Assembly (NCBI RefSeq): GCF_901875635.1
Contig: NZ_CABFMN010000128.1
Span: forward strand, 76,068-140,067
Length of the DNA: 64,000 nt
Reading direction: 5' to 3'
Source: Xylophilus ampelinus
GTDB taxonomy: Bacteria; Pseudomonadota; Gammaproteobacteria; Burkholderiales; Burkholderiaceae_C
Below the pieces are notes generated by a model. It searched no databases. It was not told where the DNA came from and saw nothing but the letters and a program-made list of their open reading frames with translations. Position numbers and translations under genes: made by a program. The first letter of the stretch is position 1. Each line of letters starts with the position of its first letter. Below are positions 26,647 through 37,840 of this stretch, in pieces.

Positions 26647-27138
26647 ATGAAAACACAGACGATGACAGCCACGCACGGGGCGAAGCAGGACGGCTTCACC
26701 CTGATCGAGGCCATGGTGGTGGTTGCGCTGGTCGCCATTCTGGCGGCGTTGGCGGCGCCGTCCTTCACGACCCTGATCGCGAACCAGCGGGTGAACTCGT
26801 CGGCGCAGGAACTCCAGACCCTGTTCCAGTTCGCTCGCGCCGAGGCCGTCTACCAACGGACCCCCAGCACCGTCACCGCCACCGGCCAGAAATGGGAGGC
26901 CAAGGTGGGCGCGACGGTGTTGCGTGAAACGGTGCTGCCCGACGCCGTGACGGTGACGCCCGCCTCCGCCAACGGCGTGAGCTTCGACGTCACCGGCACC
27001 GCGAAGCCGGCCGCCGGCAGTGCGCCGTACCTGGTGTCGGTGTCTGCCACCAAGGCATCGAGGCTCCAGTGCGTCAGCGTGACGGGCGCCGGCCTCGTTC
27101 GCCAGGTCCGCAAGCTGGCCACCGAAAGCTGCTCCTGA
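26647..27138 (+). CDS. fimT: Type IV minor pilin, FimT/FimU (GspH) family
   Basis: First gene of the minor pilin operon. The 163-residue prepilin has a short leader cut by PilD before Phe (KQDG-FTLIEAMVVVALVAILA), with Glu at +5. The globular part has GspH/FimT features (AQELQTLFQFARAEAVYQRT). Minor pilins prime pilus assembly and sit at the tip complex with PilY1. ATG at 26647 has AAGGA eight bases upstream; an earlier in-frame ATG at 26605 is less likely. Confidence 0.88.
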   Translation: MKTQTMTATHGAKQDGFTLIEAMVVVALVAILAALAAPSFTTLIANQRVNSSAQELQTLFQFARAEAVYQRTPSTVTATGQKWEAKVGATVLRETVLPDAVTVTPASANGVSFDVTGTAKPAAGSAPYLVSVSATKASRLQCVSVTGAGLVRQVRKLATESCS

Positions 27139-27160
27139 TCCCGCTGTGCCACCCACTGCC

Positions 27161-27700
27161 ATGCACGCCCACGCCCATTCCATGTCCAAGTCCTCCCGGG
27201 TCAGCGGCTTCGGCCTGATCGAAGTGCTGGTGGCCGTTCTGCTCGTGAGCATCGGCCTGCTGGGCGCCGCCGGCATGCACGTACGCGCCGTCGAGTACAC
27301 CATGGACACCGAGCGGCGCCAGATGGCGGCCATGGTGGCGTCGGAGCTGATGGAAACCATGCGCAGCGACACCACCACCGTGCTGCAGGCCACGGGCGCA
27401 CCCAAGACCGACCTGGGCGGCTACGCCAAGGCGAAGGACGCCGCACTGCCGACGGTCACCACCGCGGATTGCACGCCCCTCAGCAGCGATCCGGGCAAGC
27501 GCCTGGGCTGCTGGGGCGCGCGTGCCAAGCGCGTCATTCCCGAACTGCCCGACACGCTCATCACGAGCGCCTTCACGGTAGGGGCCGACGCGACGACCAA
27601 CGTGGTGTCCATCACAGTGGCCTGGCCGGTCAAGAAAGGCCAATGCCTGGACGGTAACGACAATGAATACTGCACCTACACCCTGCGCTCGCGCCTCTAA
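27161..27700 (+). CDS. pilV: Type IV pilus minor pilin PilV
   Basis: 179 residues. The prepilin motif SGFGLIEVLVAVLLVSIGLL (Gly before Phe/Gly site, Glu at +5) is followed by a PilV-like region (RAVEYTMDTERRQMAAMVAS, ELMETMR) and a Cys pair in the C-terminal domain. The start could be GTG 27146, ATG 27161 or ATG 27182; none has a strong ribosome-binding site, consistent with coupling to fimT. Its end overlaps pilW by 38 bases. Confidence 0.87.
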   Translation: MHAHAHSMSKSSRVSGFGLIEVLVAVLLVSIGLLGAAGMHVRAVEYTMDTERRQMAAMVASELMETMRSDTTTVLQATGAPKTDLGGYAKAKDAALPTVTTADCTPLSSDPGKRLGCWGARAKRVIPELPDTLITSAFTVGADATTNVVSITVAWPVKKGQCLDGNDNEYCTYTLRSRL

Positions 27701-28562
27701 GCCGCGCGCGCGGCGCACCGGCGGCCCTGGCCAGCGAGGCATCTCCCTGGTCGAGATCATGGTGGCGATGGCCATCGGCCTGGTCATCGTGCTGATCGCC
27801 ACCACGGTCTACACGCAGGGCGTCTCCAACTTCAGCTTTCGCACGGGGCAAAGCGAGAACCTCGGCAACAGCCGCTATGCGCTGGACACGATCGAAGCGG
27901 CCTTTACAAAGGCAGGCTACCGCCGCGACCCCACGCAGAACATGAAGTTCGCGTTCCCCGCCAATGCGACCGCCTACAAGAACGGCTGCCAGTTCGCCGC
28001 CGGCGAGGCCATCAAGGTGCCCAGCGCCGGCGTGCTGTGCATCCGCTTCCAGGCGCGCGACAAGGACGAAACAGACTGCGCCGGCACGGCGGCGGGCATC
28101 AACAGCCTGGCGGCCTACGAGGCGCCGCCGGCGCCCGCCATCGGCGCCGGGATGTTCGTCGAGAAGTACTTCGTCGCCACGACCAGCAACGAGAAGTCGC
28201 TGGTCTGTCTCTCGGGCAACCAGGACAAGGACACGGAAGCGGGCACGCCGGTGGCCGACCGCGTGAGCGATGTGCTCTTCGAATACGGCGTCGGCAAGGC
28301 GCCAGTGGATGACGACTCGATGGCCGAGCGGAAGGTCGAAAACTACAAGACGACCGTGCCTGCCGCCGACGAGGTGGTCCGTGCGCTGCGCTACAGCCTG
28401 CTGTTCTCCAGCACGGCGGGCGGGCTGAGCAGCGTTGCGGAGTCCAGCGTCTGCGACCGCTGGCAGGCGTTGGGCGGCGTGAAGGCCAACTGCGACCTGG
28501 CCAAAGGCCAGTTGTACCAGGTCGCCAGTGGGTCGCTGATGCTACGGAACTTGATGCCATGA
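27663..28562 (+). CDS. pilW: Type IV pilus minor pilin PilW
   Basis: 299 residues. The prepilin site is GQRG-ISLVEIMVAMAIGLVI with Glu at +5; it is followed by TTVYTQGVSNFSFRTGQSEN and the long PilW globular domain ending in the usual SSVCDRW..LYQVASGSLMLRN pattern. PilW links minor pilins to PilX/PilY1 in the priming complex. Starts inside the end of pilV; its stop overlaps the pilX start (ATGA). Confidence 0.9.
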   Translation: MNTAPTPCARASKPRARRTGGPGQRGISLVEIMVAMAIGLVIVLIATTVYTQGVSNFSFRTGQSENLGNSRYALDTIEAAFTKAGYRRDPTQNMKFAFPANATAYKNGCQFAAGEAIKVPSAGVLCIRFQARDKDETDCAGTAAGINSLAAYEAPPAPAIGAGMFVEKYFVATTSNEKSLVCLSGNQDKDTEAGTPVADRVSDVLFEYGVGKAPVDDDSMAERKVENYKTTVPAADEVVRALRYSLLFSSTAGGLSSVAESSVCDRWQALGGVKANCDLAKGQLYQVASGSLMLRNLMP

Positions 28563-29146
28563 ACGCCGCACGAATGCACCACCCGGGTGCCATGTCGCCA
28601 CGCCGCGCGCAAGCGGGCGCCGCACTGTTCGTCGCCATGATCATGGTGCTGCTGCTCCTGGTGATCGCGGTGGCCGGCATGCGCACGGTCACGCTGGAGT
28701 CGCGCATTGGCGGCAACATGCTGCAAAGCCATCGCATGCAGGAGACGGCCGACGGCACCCTGCGCGAAGGCGAGCGGACGATCCAGGCCTATGGCATCTC
28801 TCTGAAGCCTTGCGCCAGCGGTGCCAAGTCGCCCGTGGACGGCAGCAAGCCCTGCTTCATCTCCGAAGCGCGCGCCGACACGAACGGCCTGAAGACGGAC
28901 TTCGCGGTCAGTGCCAAGGCGTCCGGCTTCGATGACCCACGCGGCTACTGGTATCCGCGTTACATCGCCACCCAGTGCCCCAAGGGCTCCAGCGCCACCG
29001 CAGCGCTGGAATCGGCCAACACCGGCTGCACCGAGTTCTACGAAGTCAACTCGCAGGCCACCAAGTCCACGTCGGACACCACGCGCCCGGCCTGCGGGCG
29101 CGATGCGCTGTGTCTGCGCTCCGCGATCAATCTGTTCATCAAATAG
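28559..29146 (+). CDS. pilX: Type IV pilus minor pilin PilX
   Basis: 195 residues. The N-terminus (RRAQAGAALFVAMIMVLLLL) is the PilX-type prepilin segment, with small residues in place of the classical GFTLIE. MLQSHRMQETADGTLREGE matches the conserved region after the membrane helix. Two C-terminal Cys pairs (TQCPKG, NTGCTEF, PACGRDALC) should form disulfides. PilX cooperates with PilY1 at the pilus tip. Coupled to pilW by ATGA. Confidence 0.88.
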   Translation: MNAARMHHPGAMSPRRAQAGAALFVAMIMVLLLLVIAVAGMRTVTLESRIGGNMLQSHRMQETADGTLREGERTIQAYGISLKPCASGAKSPVDGSKPCFISEARADTNGLKTDFAVSAKASGFDDPRGYWYPRYIATQCPKGSSATAALESANTGCTEFYEVNSQATKSTSDTTRPACGRDALCLRSAINLFIK

Positions 29147-29162
29147 TCAGCCGAGGAAACGC

Positions 29163-32100
29163 ATGATGGTGAAGACCTCGACCCAAGACCGCTCTGCGTT
29201 CAGGGCATTCCACGCCGCGGGCCTGCTGACGGCAGCCGTTGCCCTGTTCGCCGGCCAGCACCTGGCCAGCGCCCAGGTCACGACCGAGAGTGCGCTCGCG
29301 CAGACGCCGCTCTTCGTGAGCCAGAGCTACCCGCCGCTGAACATGCTGGTGATGGGCCGCGACCACAAGATGTACTACGAGGCGTACAACGACGCCTCGG
29401 ACCTGGACGGCGACGGCGTGATCGACGTGGGTTACAAGCCCGACAAGATCGACTACTACGGCTACTTCAACAACAACGCCTGCTACTCGTACAGCAGCGA
29501 CAAGTTCACGCCCGTGGCTGCCGCCACCGGCACCAAGAAAAAGCAGTGCGACGGTACCAAGTGGAGTGGCGACTTCCTGAACTACCTGACCACTTCGCGC
29601 ATGGACGCGATGCGGCGGGTGCTCTACGGCGGCACACGCGCGCCTAATGAAGACACCGCGTCTGGTACGGTGTTGCAGGGTTCCTTTATTCCTCGCGACG
29701 CGCACAGCTGGGGCAAGGCCTACGACCCGACTCGCGATCTGTCGATCTACGACATTCGCAAGTACACGCCGCTCGCCCAGCCTGTGGCCGGTACGCGTCA
29801 TCTGTTTGCTGTGACCACAACAGCAGAAAGCGACGATGGCGCTATCCCCCGCTTGCGCGTGCTGAACGATTCGAGGTTCCAGATCTGGGAATGGGTGTCC
29901 AAGGAACAGCCCGTGGCCCAGGACAAGTGCATCGACAACGGCACCAGCTGTGAACAGGGCGCGTCCTCTAATTTCGAGATGTTGCCGTCCAGTTCCTTTC
30001 GAAATCTGAGCATTTCGACGTGGAAGTCGACGGGCAACACGCCTCGAACCGGCCCGGAGATGGATTCTTACTTCACGAACAACGCCCAAGCAGGCAATCT
30101 GTGCGGCACCGGGACACTCAGCGTGATCAACACCCAGGGGCCGAACAACAATCCTTTCGTGCCAGGGGCACACAGTTGCACGCAGGATCACTACATCACC
30201 AAGATCACCGGTGAAATCTTGATTCCTACAGCGGACAGCTATACCTTTGCTGTGGACGGCGACGACGCGGTGGATGCGACCATCGACGGCAACACCTGGG
30301 GCTGGTATGACAACCACGGCGGCGACCGCTCGCAGGGAGGACTGCAAAGCCATTCGAAAGAGATCACCTTCTCCAGCGCGGGATGGAAGACGGTGACATT
30401 TCGCCAGGTCGAGAATGCCGGCGACGATCACTGGGGCCTGGCAGTGAAGAACACGCGGCCTGCAAGCGCGATCACCGACTACAAGGTGCGGGTGGACGCA
30501 TGCACGAGCGGCAATGCTGCACTGCGCGAAGACACCTGCAAGCCCTATCAGAACGACGCCGGCACCATCGTCTACAAGCCGACCGGCCTGCTGCACGATT
30601 TCGGCGAGAACGAGAAGATGTACTTCGGTCTTCTCACGGGCTCGTACCAGAAGAATATCGCCGGCGGCACGCTGCGCCGCAACGTGAGCAAGTTCACGTC
30701 GGAAGTGAATCCCAAGACCGGCCAGTTCATCACCCCGGCCGACGGCAAGGGCATCGTCGCCAACATCGACGGCCAGAAGGTCATCGGCTTCAACGGGTCG
30801 ACCTACAACAACTGCGGGTGGATCACCGACGGCCCGATCAGCAAGAAGGACCACCCTGAAAACTGCGCCATGTGGGGCAATCCTGTGGCAGAGATGATGT
30901 TCGAGACGCTGCGCTACTTCGCCGGTGCGACTGCGGCGCATGCCACTTACGACTACGGCAACGGCTCGAGCAAGGACAAAGACCTGGGCCTTTCCAAGCC
31001 GGCTTGGAAGCCGCCCTACTCCTCCTCCACCGGTGGCGGCGGCTACCTACAGTGCGCGCGGCCGGTCATGACGGTGCTGAGCGATATCAACCCGTCCTAC
31101 GACTCCAAGATTCCCGGCAGCCAGTACAACCCGATCGCGATCGATGCTTCAGACCTGGGCGCCTTCGATGTTTCGAGCGAGGTCGATGCGATCGGCGCCG
31201 CCGAAGGCATTCACGGCAAGAACTTCTTCATCGGTCAGTCCGTCGCGAAGCCGAGCAATGCGGACGACGCCCCCACAGTCAAGACGGTCAGCCGTCTTTC
31301 CGAGGTCCGGGGCCTCTCGCCGCAAGAACCCAGCAAGGAGGGCACCTACTACGCCGCGGGCGTCGCGCGCTACGCCGCCAACAATTTCCTCTTCGGCAAC
31401 GCCAAAGGCAAGAACCGGCTGATGACCTACTCCGTAGCCATCGCGTCACCGCTGCCTGAGATCCGCTTCCCGGTGGGCGCAGGACGCTATGTCACCATCG
31501 CGCCATACGCCAAATCGGTGACCGGCAGCGGCATCGACAACACGAAGTTCGCGCCGACGAACCAGATCGTGGACTACTACGTCGACCGCATCGCCAACAC
31601 GGGCGCAGCCGACCAGGATACGGCGGTCAACGGGGGGCGACCGTATGCGGAGTTCCGCATCAACTACGAGGACGTGGAGCAGGGTGCCGACCACGACATG
31701 GATGCCATTTCCCGCTACACGGTGGCGCTGCAGGCCGACAACACGGTGAAGATCGACATGGTGTCCGAATACGCCGCAGGCGGCATCGGCCAGCACCAGG
31801 GCTACGTGATCTCCGGCACGACGAAGGACGGCATGTACCTGGACGTCCGGGACAAGGACACCGCATCGGTGTTCTATGCCCTCAACACGCCGCAAGGACG
31901 CGACCCAGGGTATTGCCTGAACCGCTCCACCGATCCTGAGTGCATCAACCTGGGCCTGACCTCCAGCCGCGTCTTCACGCCGAGTGCGACCAGCAGCTCC
32001 GGTACCTTTCTGAAAGGCCCTCTGTGGTATGCAGCGAAGTACGGCATGCCGGGACGCGACCCGAGCACCGTCGCGGGCGACCCCGACAACTACTTTCTGG

Positions 32101-34139
32101 TCACCAACGCCACGACCCTGAAGGCGCAGATGACCAAGGCCTTCAACGACATCGTGCAGAACACGAATTCGGTGACGGCAGTGTCGGTCGATGTGCCTGG
32201 AGGCACGATCACCGCCGGCGCCGACCTGTATCGAACCCGCTTCGAAGCCGATGGATGGACGGGTGACGTGATCCGCGAACGGCTCACCGACACCAAGACA
32301 GGCCTGAACTACGTGCGCACGTGGAGCGCGGCAGAGAAGTTGTCCAACCGCACCACGGCAAGGAAGATCTACTACTCGGCTGCCGGTGTCGCGACGCCGA
32401 CGCTGCGGGAGTTCACCTGGGAGGCAATCAACGGCCAGACGTCCGATGTGGCGTGGAAGACCGCGCTCAACATCAACCCGGCCACGAACACATCGGATAG
32501 CAAGGCGGAGCAGCGCATCGCCTTCCTGCGCGGCGAGAACGACACGCTGCGGGAACGCAAAAAGCTGACCAATGGAAAGTCCAATATCCTGGGCGACATC
32601 GTGAACTCCTCGCCCGTGCGGGTGAACGGCCCGCTTTACCGGGCGAGTGCAGCCGACGGGCTGGAAGGCACCGGCAGCAACTATGGCACTTTCGCCAGCG
32701 GCCAGGCGGGCCAGCCCGAAATGATCTATGTGGGCGCCAACGACGGCATGCTGCACGCGTTCCGCGCCGAAACCGGCGAGGAGGAGTTCGCGTTCATTCC
32801 CACGGCGGTGCGAACCAATCTGAACCTGCTGACCGCGTCCAACTACGGCGTCAAGGACGGCATCGAGCACCGCTACTACGTCGACGGCACGCCCACGGTG
32901 TCGGACGTTTATTTCGGCGGCAAGTGGCACAAGGTGCTGGTGGGCAGCCTGGGCGCCGGGGGCAGGGCGGTGTTTGCGATGGACATCACCGATCCGACCG
33001 CGCCCAAGTTGCTGTGGGAGTTCGGCTCCGGCGATAACAACAACATGGGCAACTCTCTGGCTCAGCCGACGATTGCGCGGCTGAACGACCCGAGCTCAGG
33101 CAAAGGCAAGTGGGTGGCGCTGGTGCCGAACGGCTACCAGGGGGGCAACAGCCTGGCGGGCAACGGTGGCGCCAGCCTGTTCGTCATCGACATCTCCAAC
33201 GGCAGCGTGCTGCGTCGGCTGGACGTGGATGCAGGCGCGACGACGGCCGAGCTGGGGACGCTGGGCAATGGCCTGTCGCGCATCTCTGCCGTCGACGGTA
33301 ACGGCGACGGCAAGGCCGACATGGCCTACGCGGGTGACCTGATGGGGAACGTGTGGCGCTTCGACATGCGCAGCGGCGACGTGAACGCATGGACCGCGCA
33401 AAAGCTGTTCACGGCCAAGGATGGGACCGGCGCACGCCAGCCCATCACCGCGGCGCCCTACGTGACCGGACATCCGCTCGGTCGAGGCGACCTGGTCATG
33501 TTCGGGACTGGGCGTCTGCTCACGGCGACCGATAAGAGCAGCACGCAGAAGCAGAGCGTCTACGGCATCTGGGACCGTTACTCGGAGTTCAGTTCGGTGG
33601 CGCCGTCGCCGCTGCCAACCGCCAACAAGACGCGCAGCAACCTGCAGGACCAGAGCTTCACCGAGCTGGTCGCGGGCTCGGGCAACTATGGGATCTCCAA
33701 GACGCCCATGCAGTGGTACAAGACGACGGCCACGGGCACGACGGACACGGATGTCGACAAGTGGGGCTGGTACGTCGATCTGCCGCGCAACGGCGAGAAG
33801 ATGACCTACGACATGACGCTGTACGGCAAGGGACTGTTCTTCTCGACCATCCGCACGTCCGAAGACCCATGCTCCGCCGGCCTCAGCGGCACGCTCTACG
33901 CGATCGACCCCAACTCGGGCGGGCAGACGAACTACGTGGTGTTCGACATGAACGGCGACGGTGCCTTCAATGCCTTCGACGCGGTGGGAGGCGGCACGGT
34001 CAGCGGCACACAGACCGGGGCCGGCAAGCAGACCATCCGCGCGGCACGGGTCTTCGATCCGAGCGCGAACGCCGAGAAGCGCGTCAACTCGGGGGTCGAG
34101 TTCGGCCGCCAGAGCTGGCGCCGGCAACCTCCGAACTGA
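29163..34139 (+). CDS. pilY1: Type IV pilus tip adhesin/assembly protein PilY1, with PA14-like insert
   Basis: 1658 residues, well above the ~1160 of the P. aeruginosa protein. Start ATG 29163 follows GAGGAAA; signal peptide ends HLASAQ. Residues ~50-190 are the beta-proteobacterial PilY1 N-domain with a Ca-type loop (DLDGDGVID). Residues ~335-440 ([28 protein letters not shown]) look like a PA14/fibro-slime beta-barrel. The C-terminal beta-propeller starts near 1140 ([20 protein letters not shown]) and includes the Ca2+ loop DGNGDGKAD near 1380, which in PilY1 controls pilus retraction; another EF-like loop (DMNGDGAFN) lies near 1600. Codons around 29640-30260 are visibly more AT-rich than the flanks. 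Confidence 0.92.
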   Translation: MMVKTSTQDRSAFRAFHAAGLLTAAVALFAGQHLASAQVTTESALAQTPLFVSQSYPPLNMLVMGRDHKMYYEAYNDASDLDGDGVIDVGYKPDKIDYYGYFNNNACYSYSSDKFTPVAAATGTKKKQCDGTKWSGDFLNYLTTSRMDAMRRVLYGGTRAPNEDTASGTVLQGSFIPRDAHSWGKAYDPTRDLSIYDIRKYTPLAQPVAGTRHLFAVTTTAESDDGAIPRLRVLNDSRFQIWEWVSKEQPVAQDKCIDNGTSCEQGASSNFEMLPSSSFRNLSISTWKSTGNTPRTGPEMDSYFTNNAQAGNLCGTGTLSVINTQGPNNNPFVPGAHSCTQDHYITKITGEILIPTADSYTFAVDGDDAVDATIDGNTWGWYDNHGGDRSQGGLQSHSKEITFSSAGWKTVTFRQVENAGDDHWGLAVKNTRPASAITDYKVRVDACTSGNAALREDTCKPYQNDAGTIVYKPTGLLHDFGENEKMYFGLLTGSYQKNIAGGTLRRNVSKFTSEVNPKTGQFITPADGKGIVANIDGQKVIGFNGSTYNNCGWITDGPISKKDHPENCAMWGNPVAEMMFETLRYFAGATAAHATYDYGNGSSKDKDLGLSKPAWKPPYSSSTGGGGYLQCARPVMTVLSDINPSYDSKIPGSQYNPIAIDASDLGAFDVSSEVDAIGAAEGIHGKNFFIGQSVAKPSNADDAPTVKTVSRLSEVRGLSPQEPSKEGTYYAAGVARYAANNFLFGNAKGKNRLMTYSVAIASPLPEIRFPVGAGRYVTIAPYAKSVTGSGIDNTKFAPTNQIVDYYVDRIANTGAADQDTAVNGGRPYAEFRINYEDVEQGADHDMDAISRYTVALQADNTVKIDMVSEYAAGGIGQHQGYVISGTTKDGMYLDVRDKDTASVFYALNTPQGRDPGYCLNRSTDPECINLGLTSSRVFTPSATSSSGTFLKGPLWYAAKYGMPGRDPSTVAGDPDNYFLVTNATTLKAQMTKAFNDIVQNTNSVTAVSVDVPGGTITAGADLYRTRFEADGWTGDVIRERLTDTKTGLNYVRTWSAAEKLSNRTTARKIYYSAAGVATPTLREFTWEAINGQTSDVAWKTALNINPATNTSDSKAEQRIAFLRGENDTLRERKKLTNGKSNILGDIVNSSPVRVNGPLYRASAADGLEGTGSNYGTFASGQAGQPEMIYVGANDGMLHAFRAETGEEEFAFIPTAVRTNLNLLTASNYGVKDGIEHRYYVDGTPTVSDVYFGGKWHKVLVGSLGAGGRAVFAMDITDPTAPKLLWEFGSGDNNNMGNSLAQPTIARLNDPSSGKGKWVALVPNGYQGGNSLAGNGGASLFVIDISNGSVLRRLDVDAGATTAELGTLGNGLSRISAVDGNGDGKADMAYAGDLMGNVWRFDMRSGDVNAWTAQKLFTAKDGTGARQPITAAPYVTGHPLGRGDLVMFGTGRLLTATDKSSTQKQSVYGIWDRYSEFSSVAPSPLPTANKTRSNLQDQSFTELVAGSGNYGISKTPMQWYKTTATGTTDTDVDKWGWYVDLPRNGEKMTYDMTLYGKGLFFSTIRTSEDPCSAGLSGTLYAIDPNSGGQTNYVVFDMNGDGAFNAFDAVGGGTVSGTQTGAGKQTIRAARVFDPSANAEKRVNSGVEFGRQSWRRQPPN

Positions 34140-34222
34140 GGCCAAAGATGACAGCACTCTGCATGTACGCTCAGTCGAGTGGACGAGTCCGCCGGCCTCG
34201 CCTGACCGGGAAGGAAGTCTCC

Positions 34223-34648
34223 ATGCGCCAGTCTGCAAAGGGCTTCACGCTCATCGAATTGATGATCGTGGTCGCCGTTGTCGCGATCCTGGCGGCCATT
34301 GCCTATCCGTCATATCAGGAGTACGTGATGCGGTCGCGGCGCGTGGAAGGGCAGGCACTGCTGAACGATGTGGCTGCGCGCCAGGAACGCTGGCGCGCGC
34401 AGAACGGCACCTACATGACGGACCAGGCGAACATCGACAAGCTCAAGTTGCCCTATGGCGACAAGTCCGAACACGGCTACTACAACTTGAAAGTGGGCTT
34501 CGTGGCTGACGGCTCCGACGGCGGCTATACGCTGACGGCTGAACGGGCGCTCAGCCAGACTGCAGACACCCGCTGCGGCGACTTCATCTTGACCGCCACG
34601 GGCAAGAAGGACGTATCGTCGGGCACAGTGGCGGACTGCTGGAGATAA
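34223..34648 (+). CDS. pilE: Type IV pilin-like minor pilin PilE
   Basis: 141 residues. Leader MRQSAKG is cut before [21 protein letters not shown], the classical type IV prepilin motif. The domain ([35 protein letters not shown]) matches PilE of the minor-pilin operon. Two C-terminal Cys (TRCGDF, VADCWR) probably form the D-loop disulfide. GGAAGGAAG lies just upstream of ATG 34223. It is last in the operon and convergent with the phosphodiesterase gene; GGCCGG..CCGGCC at 34683-34699 could end transcription but lacks a T tract. Confidence 0.9.
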   Translation: MRQSAKGFTLIELMIVVAVVAILAAIAYPSYQEYVMRSRRVEGQALLNDVAARQERWRAQNGTYMTDQANIDKLKLPYGDKSEHGYYNLKVGFVADGSDGGYTLTAERALSQTADTRCGDFILTATGKKDVSSGTVADCWR

Positions 34649-34708
34649 GGGCGGTACCCCACGGCAGACGTCTCGGACAGCGGCCGGCTCGCCCGGCCAC
34701 CCTGGCGT

Positions 34709-35524
34709 TCAGAATGTCAGCACGCCCGACGTGCGCAACCACCGGATCTCCTGGCTGCGCACCAGCCGCGCCAGCGCGCTGGCCGGGTCCGCGGCCAGCA
34801 CACCGATCTCGGCCATGATCTCTTCGGTCTCCGCCGGCTTGGTGTGGGTGATGTAGATCGGGTAGCGGCGCCCGGCGGCGATTTGGCTCAGCTCGGCCGC
34901 GAGCGAGTCCGGCGCGAGGTGCAGGCTGCGCGCGGCCAGGGCCAGCTCGCGGTTGCTGAAGGCGGTCTCGATGACCAGCGCCGCGACGTCCAGCGCGTTG
35001 ATGCGATCCCAGAAGGGCTTGTTGCGTTCGGTGTCGCCGCTGAAGACCCAGTGCGGGCCTCCAGTCGCCGGCCGGATGGCAAAGCCGCAGGCCGGCACCG
35101 TGTGGACGGCTGGCAGCACCTCGACGACCTTGGGCGCACGGGTGCCGATGCGCAGGGTTTCGCCCACGGCAAAGTCGTGAAAGCTGACGAAAGGCGCGTC
35201 TTGGCTGGGAATGTTCGCGAAATCGGGCCAGATGACGTTGTTGAAGACGTGGGCCCGCAGCGCCTCGATGGTGGCCCGCAGCGCATGTACCCGCAGCGGT
35301 GCGCCGCGCTGGCTGGCCACGGCGTCGATCATGAGGGGAAGCGCAGCGACATGGTCGAGGTGCGAATGGGTAAGCACGACGTCGTCGATGGCCGCCATCT
35401 CTTCCAGAGTCAGGTCGCCGACGCCCGTCCCGGCGTCGACCAGCAGGTCGTCGTCGACCAGGAAAGACGTGGTGCGGCAGTCCCTGGCGATGGCGCCCGA
35501 ACAACCCAGCACACGCACCTGCAT
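34709..35524 (-). CDS. cpdP: Metallo-beta-lactamase-fold cyclic nucleotide phosphodiesterase (class II-like)
   Basis: 271 residues from ATG 35524 (GGAAGG nine bases upstream). Metal motif VLTHSHLDHVAALPLMIDA is the class II cAMP phosphodiesterase form of HxHxDH. HTVPACGFAIR, WVFSGDTERNKPFW and IYITHTKPAETEEI supply the remaining ligands. Such enzymes hydrolyse 3',5'-cAMP. The gene lies directly downstream of a CHASE2 adenylate cyclase on the same strand, which supports cAMP breakdown; the gene symbol is by analogy. Confidence 0.82.
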   Translation of the reverse strand: MQVRVLGCSGAIARDCRTTSFLVDDDLLVDAGTGVGDLTLEEMAAIDDVVLTHSHLDHVAALPLMIDAVASQRGAPLRVHALRATIEALRAHVFNNVIWPDFANIPSQDAPFVSFHDFAVGETLRIGTRAPKVVEVLPAVHTVPACGFAIRPATGGPHWVFSGDTERNKPFWDRINALDVAALVIETAFSNRELALAARSLHLAPDSLAAELSQIAAGRRYPIYITHTKPAETEEIMAEIGVLAADPASALARLVRSQEIRWLRTSGVLTF

Positions 35525-35548
35525 CGGATCAATCCTTCCAGAAAGCAA

Positions 35549-37825
35549 TCACTTGCGCTCGAATTGAATGGCGCCGTCCCAATCGGTGTCGGGGGGCCGC
35601 ATGCGGATGGAGGCTAAGCGCTGGGCGTAAACCCGGTAAAGGACTTTTTTCTCATGCCCGCGGCGCAACGCATCAAGAAGCAGTTCCGTGGCATGCCAAC
35701 GGCGTGCGCGGTAGGCCTCCAGCACGGCCTGCCATTGTGATAGCTCTTCGAGCTGTTGCGGCGTGGCGTTTGCGCGCAAGCCACGGGGGGTAAAGATGGT
35801 GACCTCCTGCAGCTTGCCCTTGACCCGGACGCGGTCCACCTCCTGCCACAGGTGGGCGTCACACTGCAGGCGGGTGGCTTCGCTGGCCACGATATCGATG
35901 CCATAGTGCTCGCCCAGACCTTCCAGCCGAGCGGCAAGGTTGACGGCGTCGCCGATGACGGTATAGCTGCGGCGGTGCGTGGAGCCCATGTCGCCCACGC
36001 TCATGACGCCGGTATTCAGGCCGATGCCGACACTGAGGGACGGCAGGCTACGAAGCCGGTGGGTGGCGTTGATGTGGTCTACTGCCGCGCTCATCTCCAT
36101 CGCGGCCCGCACGGCCAGGCTGGCATGCTCGGGCGTGTCCACCGGTGCGCCCCAGAAGGCCATGACGCAGTCGCCCATGTACTTGTCGACGGTCCCGCAA
36201 TGCGCACTGATGATGTCCGTCAGGCGGCTGAACACCTCGTTGAGAAAGGTCTGCAGGTCCTCGGGCGCCATCTGCTCCGACAGGCGGGTGAAGCCGCGCA
36301 TGTCGCAGAACATGACGGTCAGTTCCTTGCTTTCGGCTCGCATGCTGTAGCGGCTCGGGTCGAGCACCATCTCGCTCACCAGTTGTGGGGGCACGTAGGT
36401 ACCGAAGAGCTTGGCCAGTCCGCGGCGCGTGCGCGCCTCGACGAAGTAGCCCCAGCCCATGTTGAGCGCAAAGGCCGCCGCCACCATCAACACGCTCGCC
36501 GCCTGCGGCATCACCAGGCCGCTGCGCTGGAAGAGCAGGTGGTTGATGCCCAGAGGCGCCAGCATGCAAGTCAGAGCCAGGAGCACGGCACGCACCGGGC
36601 CGAGCAGCGAAAGGCCGATCGCCAGGATGCCGCCAAGCAACACGATCATGGTGAAATCGTAGCCTGCAGCGTAGTCCGGCACGGCCAGGAAGCGGCGGTC
36701 GAGCAGGCTCGATATCATGCTCGCGTGGACCTCGACGCCAGGATAGGTGGCACTCACCGGGGTGGCGCGCAGGTCCTGCAGGCCCGGCGCGCTCGCGCCG
36801 ACGAGCACGATCTTCCCGCTCAGTTCACCCGCTGCCAGTCGACCATCCAGCACGTCGATGGCAGAGATGTAGCGGAAAGATCCGCCCTGTGCCCCGCCCG
36901 GCCCGCGGTAGGGCACGAGCGCGCTGGCCTGCTGATCGACCGGCACGGCCAGCGGTCCACTGGGCTGGCCCATCACCAGCGCCTCCAGGATCGGGGCCGC
37001 GCCGCCCACTTCGCGGGCCAGACGTGGATAGGGCGCCGAGGCGCCCGTGGCCCGCCGATAGACGGCCAAGCTCAAGGATTCGTAATAGCCGGCCAAGGAC
37101 GGGTCGGCGCCCTGGACCGGCTCGTAGCGCGCGATGAGCGGCACCGCGCGGACCACGCCATCCGCATGGGGGTCGATGACCACATTGAGAAATCCCGCAG
37201 GCGCCACGGCCGCCAAGACGGGGATGCTGGCGCCGTAGCTGTTCCATGCTGTGGCGTAGTCGCGCGCGTTCGGCAAGGCGTCGGGCGGCAGAACGGGTGG
37301 TGGCAACCCGCCTTTGGCGCGTGGCTGGGGGCTTTGCGTGAAATAGAACCCCAGCACCACGTTCTGACCCGCAAGGGAATGGGCGAACGCGGCGTCGTGG
37401 TCCGGCGCGGCGGCCAGCGATCGCATCGCCACACCGTGTCCCGAGCCGTTGCTCGAGCGCTCGCCGCCCAGCGCTGCCTGGCCCGAGTGACGATCGGCTT
37501 CGGCAAACATCACGTCGAAGCCGAGGACCGAGGCCTGCTGGCGTCCGAGGACTTCGCTGGTCAGCCGCGCCAGCCGATCGCGGCTCCAGGGCCATTGGCC
37601 GACTTCCTGCAAGCTTGTGTCGTCGATGTCGACGATGACGATGCGAGGGTCGAGCGTGGCCGGCAACGTTGCGCGCAGCCGGGCGTCGTAGATCAGCGCG
37701 TCGAAACGGTCGAGGAAAGGAATGCGCCAGATGCCAGCCGCATGCCCCAGCGCCAGCAACACCGGCAGCAGCGTGACGGCGACACGCAGCCAGTGCCGCC
37801 GTAGCGGCCTTATCAGCCGCTGCAC
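35549..37825 (-). CDS. CHASE2-domain adenylate cyclase (class III)
   Basis: 758 residues from a GTG start. A basic N-terminal membrane helix leads into a periplasmic CHASE2 sensor (~40-340; FLDRFDALIYDARLRA, IVIVDIDDTSLQEVGQWPW, VLVGASAPGLQDLRATPV). Three membrane helices follow, then a catalytic domain: VMFCDMRGFTRLSEQ and KYMGDCVMAFWGAP carry the two metal Asp residues and the Lys that favours ATP, and RRSYTVIGDAVNLAARL completes the site. ATP should be converted to cAMP in response to an extracytoplasmic signal. It is followed by the phosphodiesterase and preceded by an FHA gene with a 15-base gap, so an operon is likely. Confidence 0.88.
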   Translation of the reverse strand: MQRLIRPLRRHWLRVAVTLLPVLLALGHAAGIWRIPFLDRFDALIYDARLRATLPATLDPRIVIVDIDDTSLQEVGQWPWSRDRLARLTSEVLGRQQASVLGFDVMFAEADRHSGQAALGGERSSNGSGHGVAMRSLAAAPDHDAAFAHSLAGQNVVLGFYFTQSPQPRAKGGLPPPVLPPDALPNARDYATAWNSYGASIPVLAAVAPAGFLNVVIDPHADGVVRAVPLIARYEPVQGADPSLAGYYESLSLAVYRRATGASAPYPRLAREVGGAAPILEALVMGQPSGPLAVPVDQQASALVPYRGPGGAQGGSFRYISAIDVLDGRLAAGELSGKIVLVGASAPGLQDLRATPVSATYPGVEVHASMISSLLDRRFLAVPDYAAGYDFTMIVLLGGILAIGLSLLGPVRAVLLALTCMLAPLGINHLLFQRSGLVMPQAASVLMVAAAFALNMGWGYFVEARTRRGLAKLFGTYVPPQLVSEMVLDPSRYSMRAESKELTVMFCDMRGFTRLSEQMAPEDLQTFLNEVFSRLTDIISAHCGTVDKYMGDCVMAFWGAPVDTPEHASLAVRAAMEMSAAVDHINATHRLRSLPSLSVGIGLNTGVMSVGDMGSTHRRSYTVIGDAVNLAARLEGLGEHYGIDIVASEATRLQCDAHLWQEVDRVRVKGKLQEVTIFTPRGLRANATPQQLEELSQWQAVLEAYRARRWHATELLLDALRRGHEKKVLYRVYAQRLASIRMRPPDTDWDGAIQFERK

Positions 37826-37840
37826 TGCGGCAAGGGCCGG

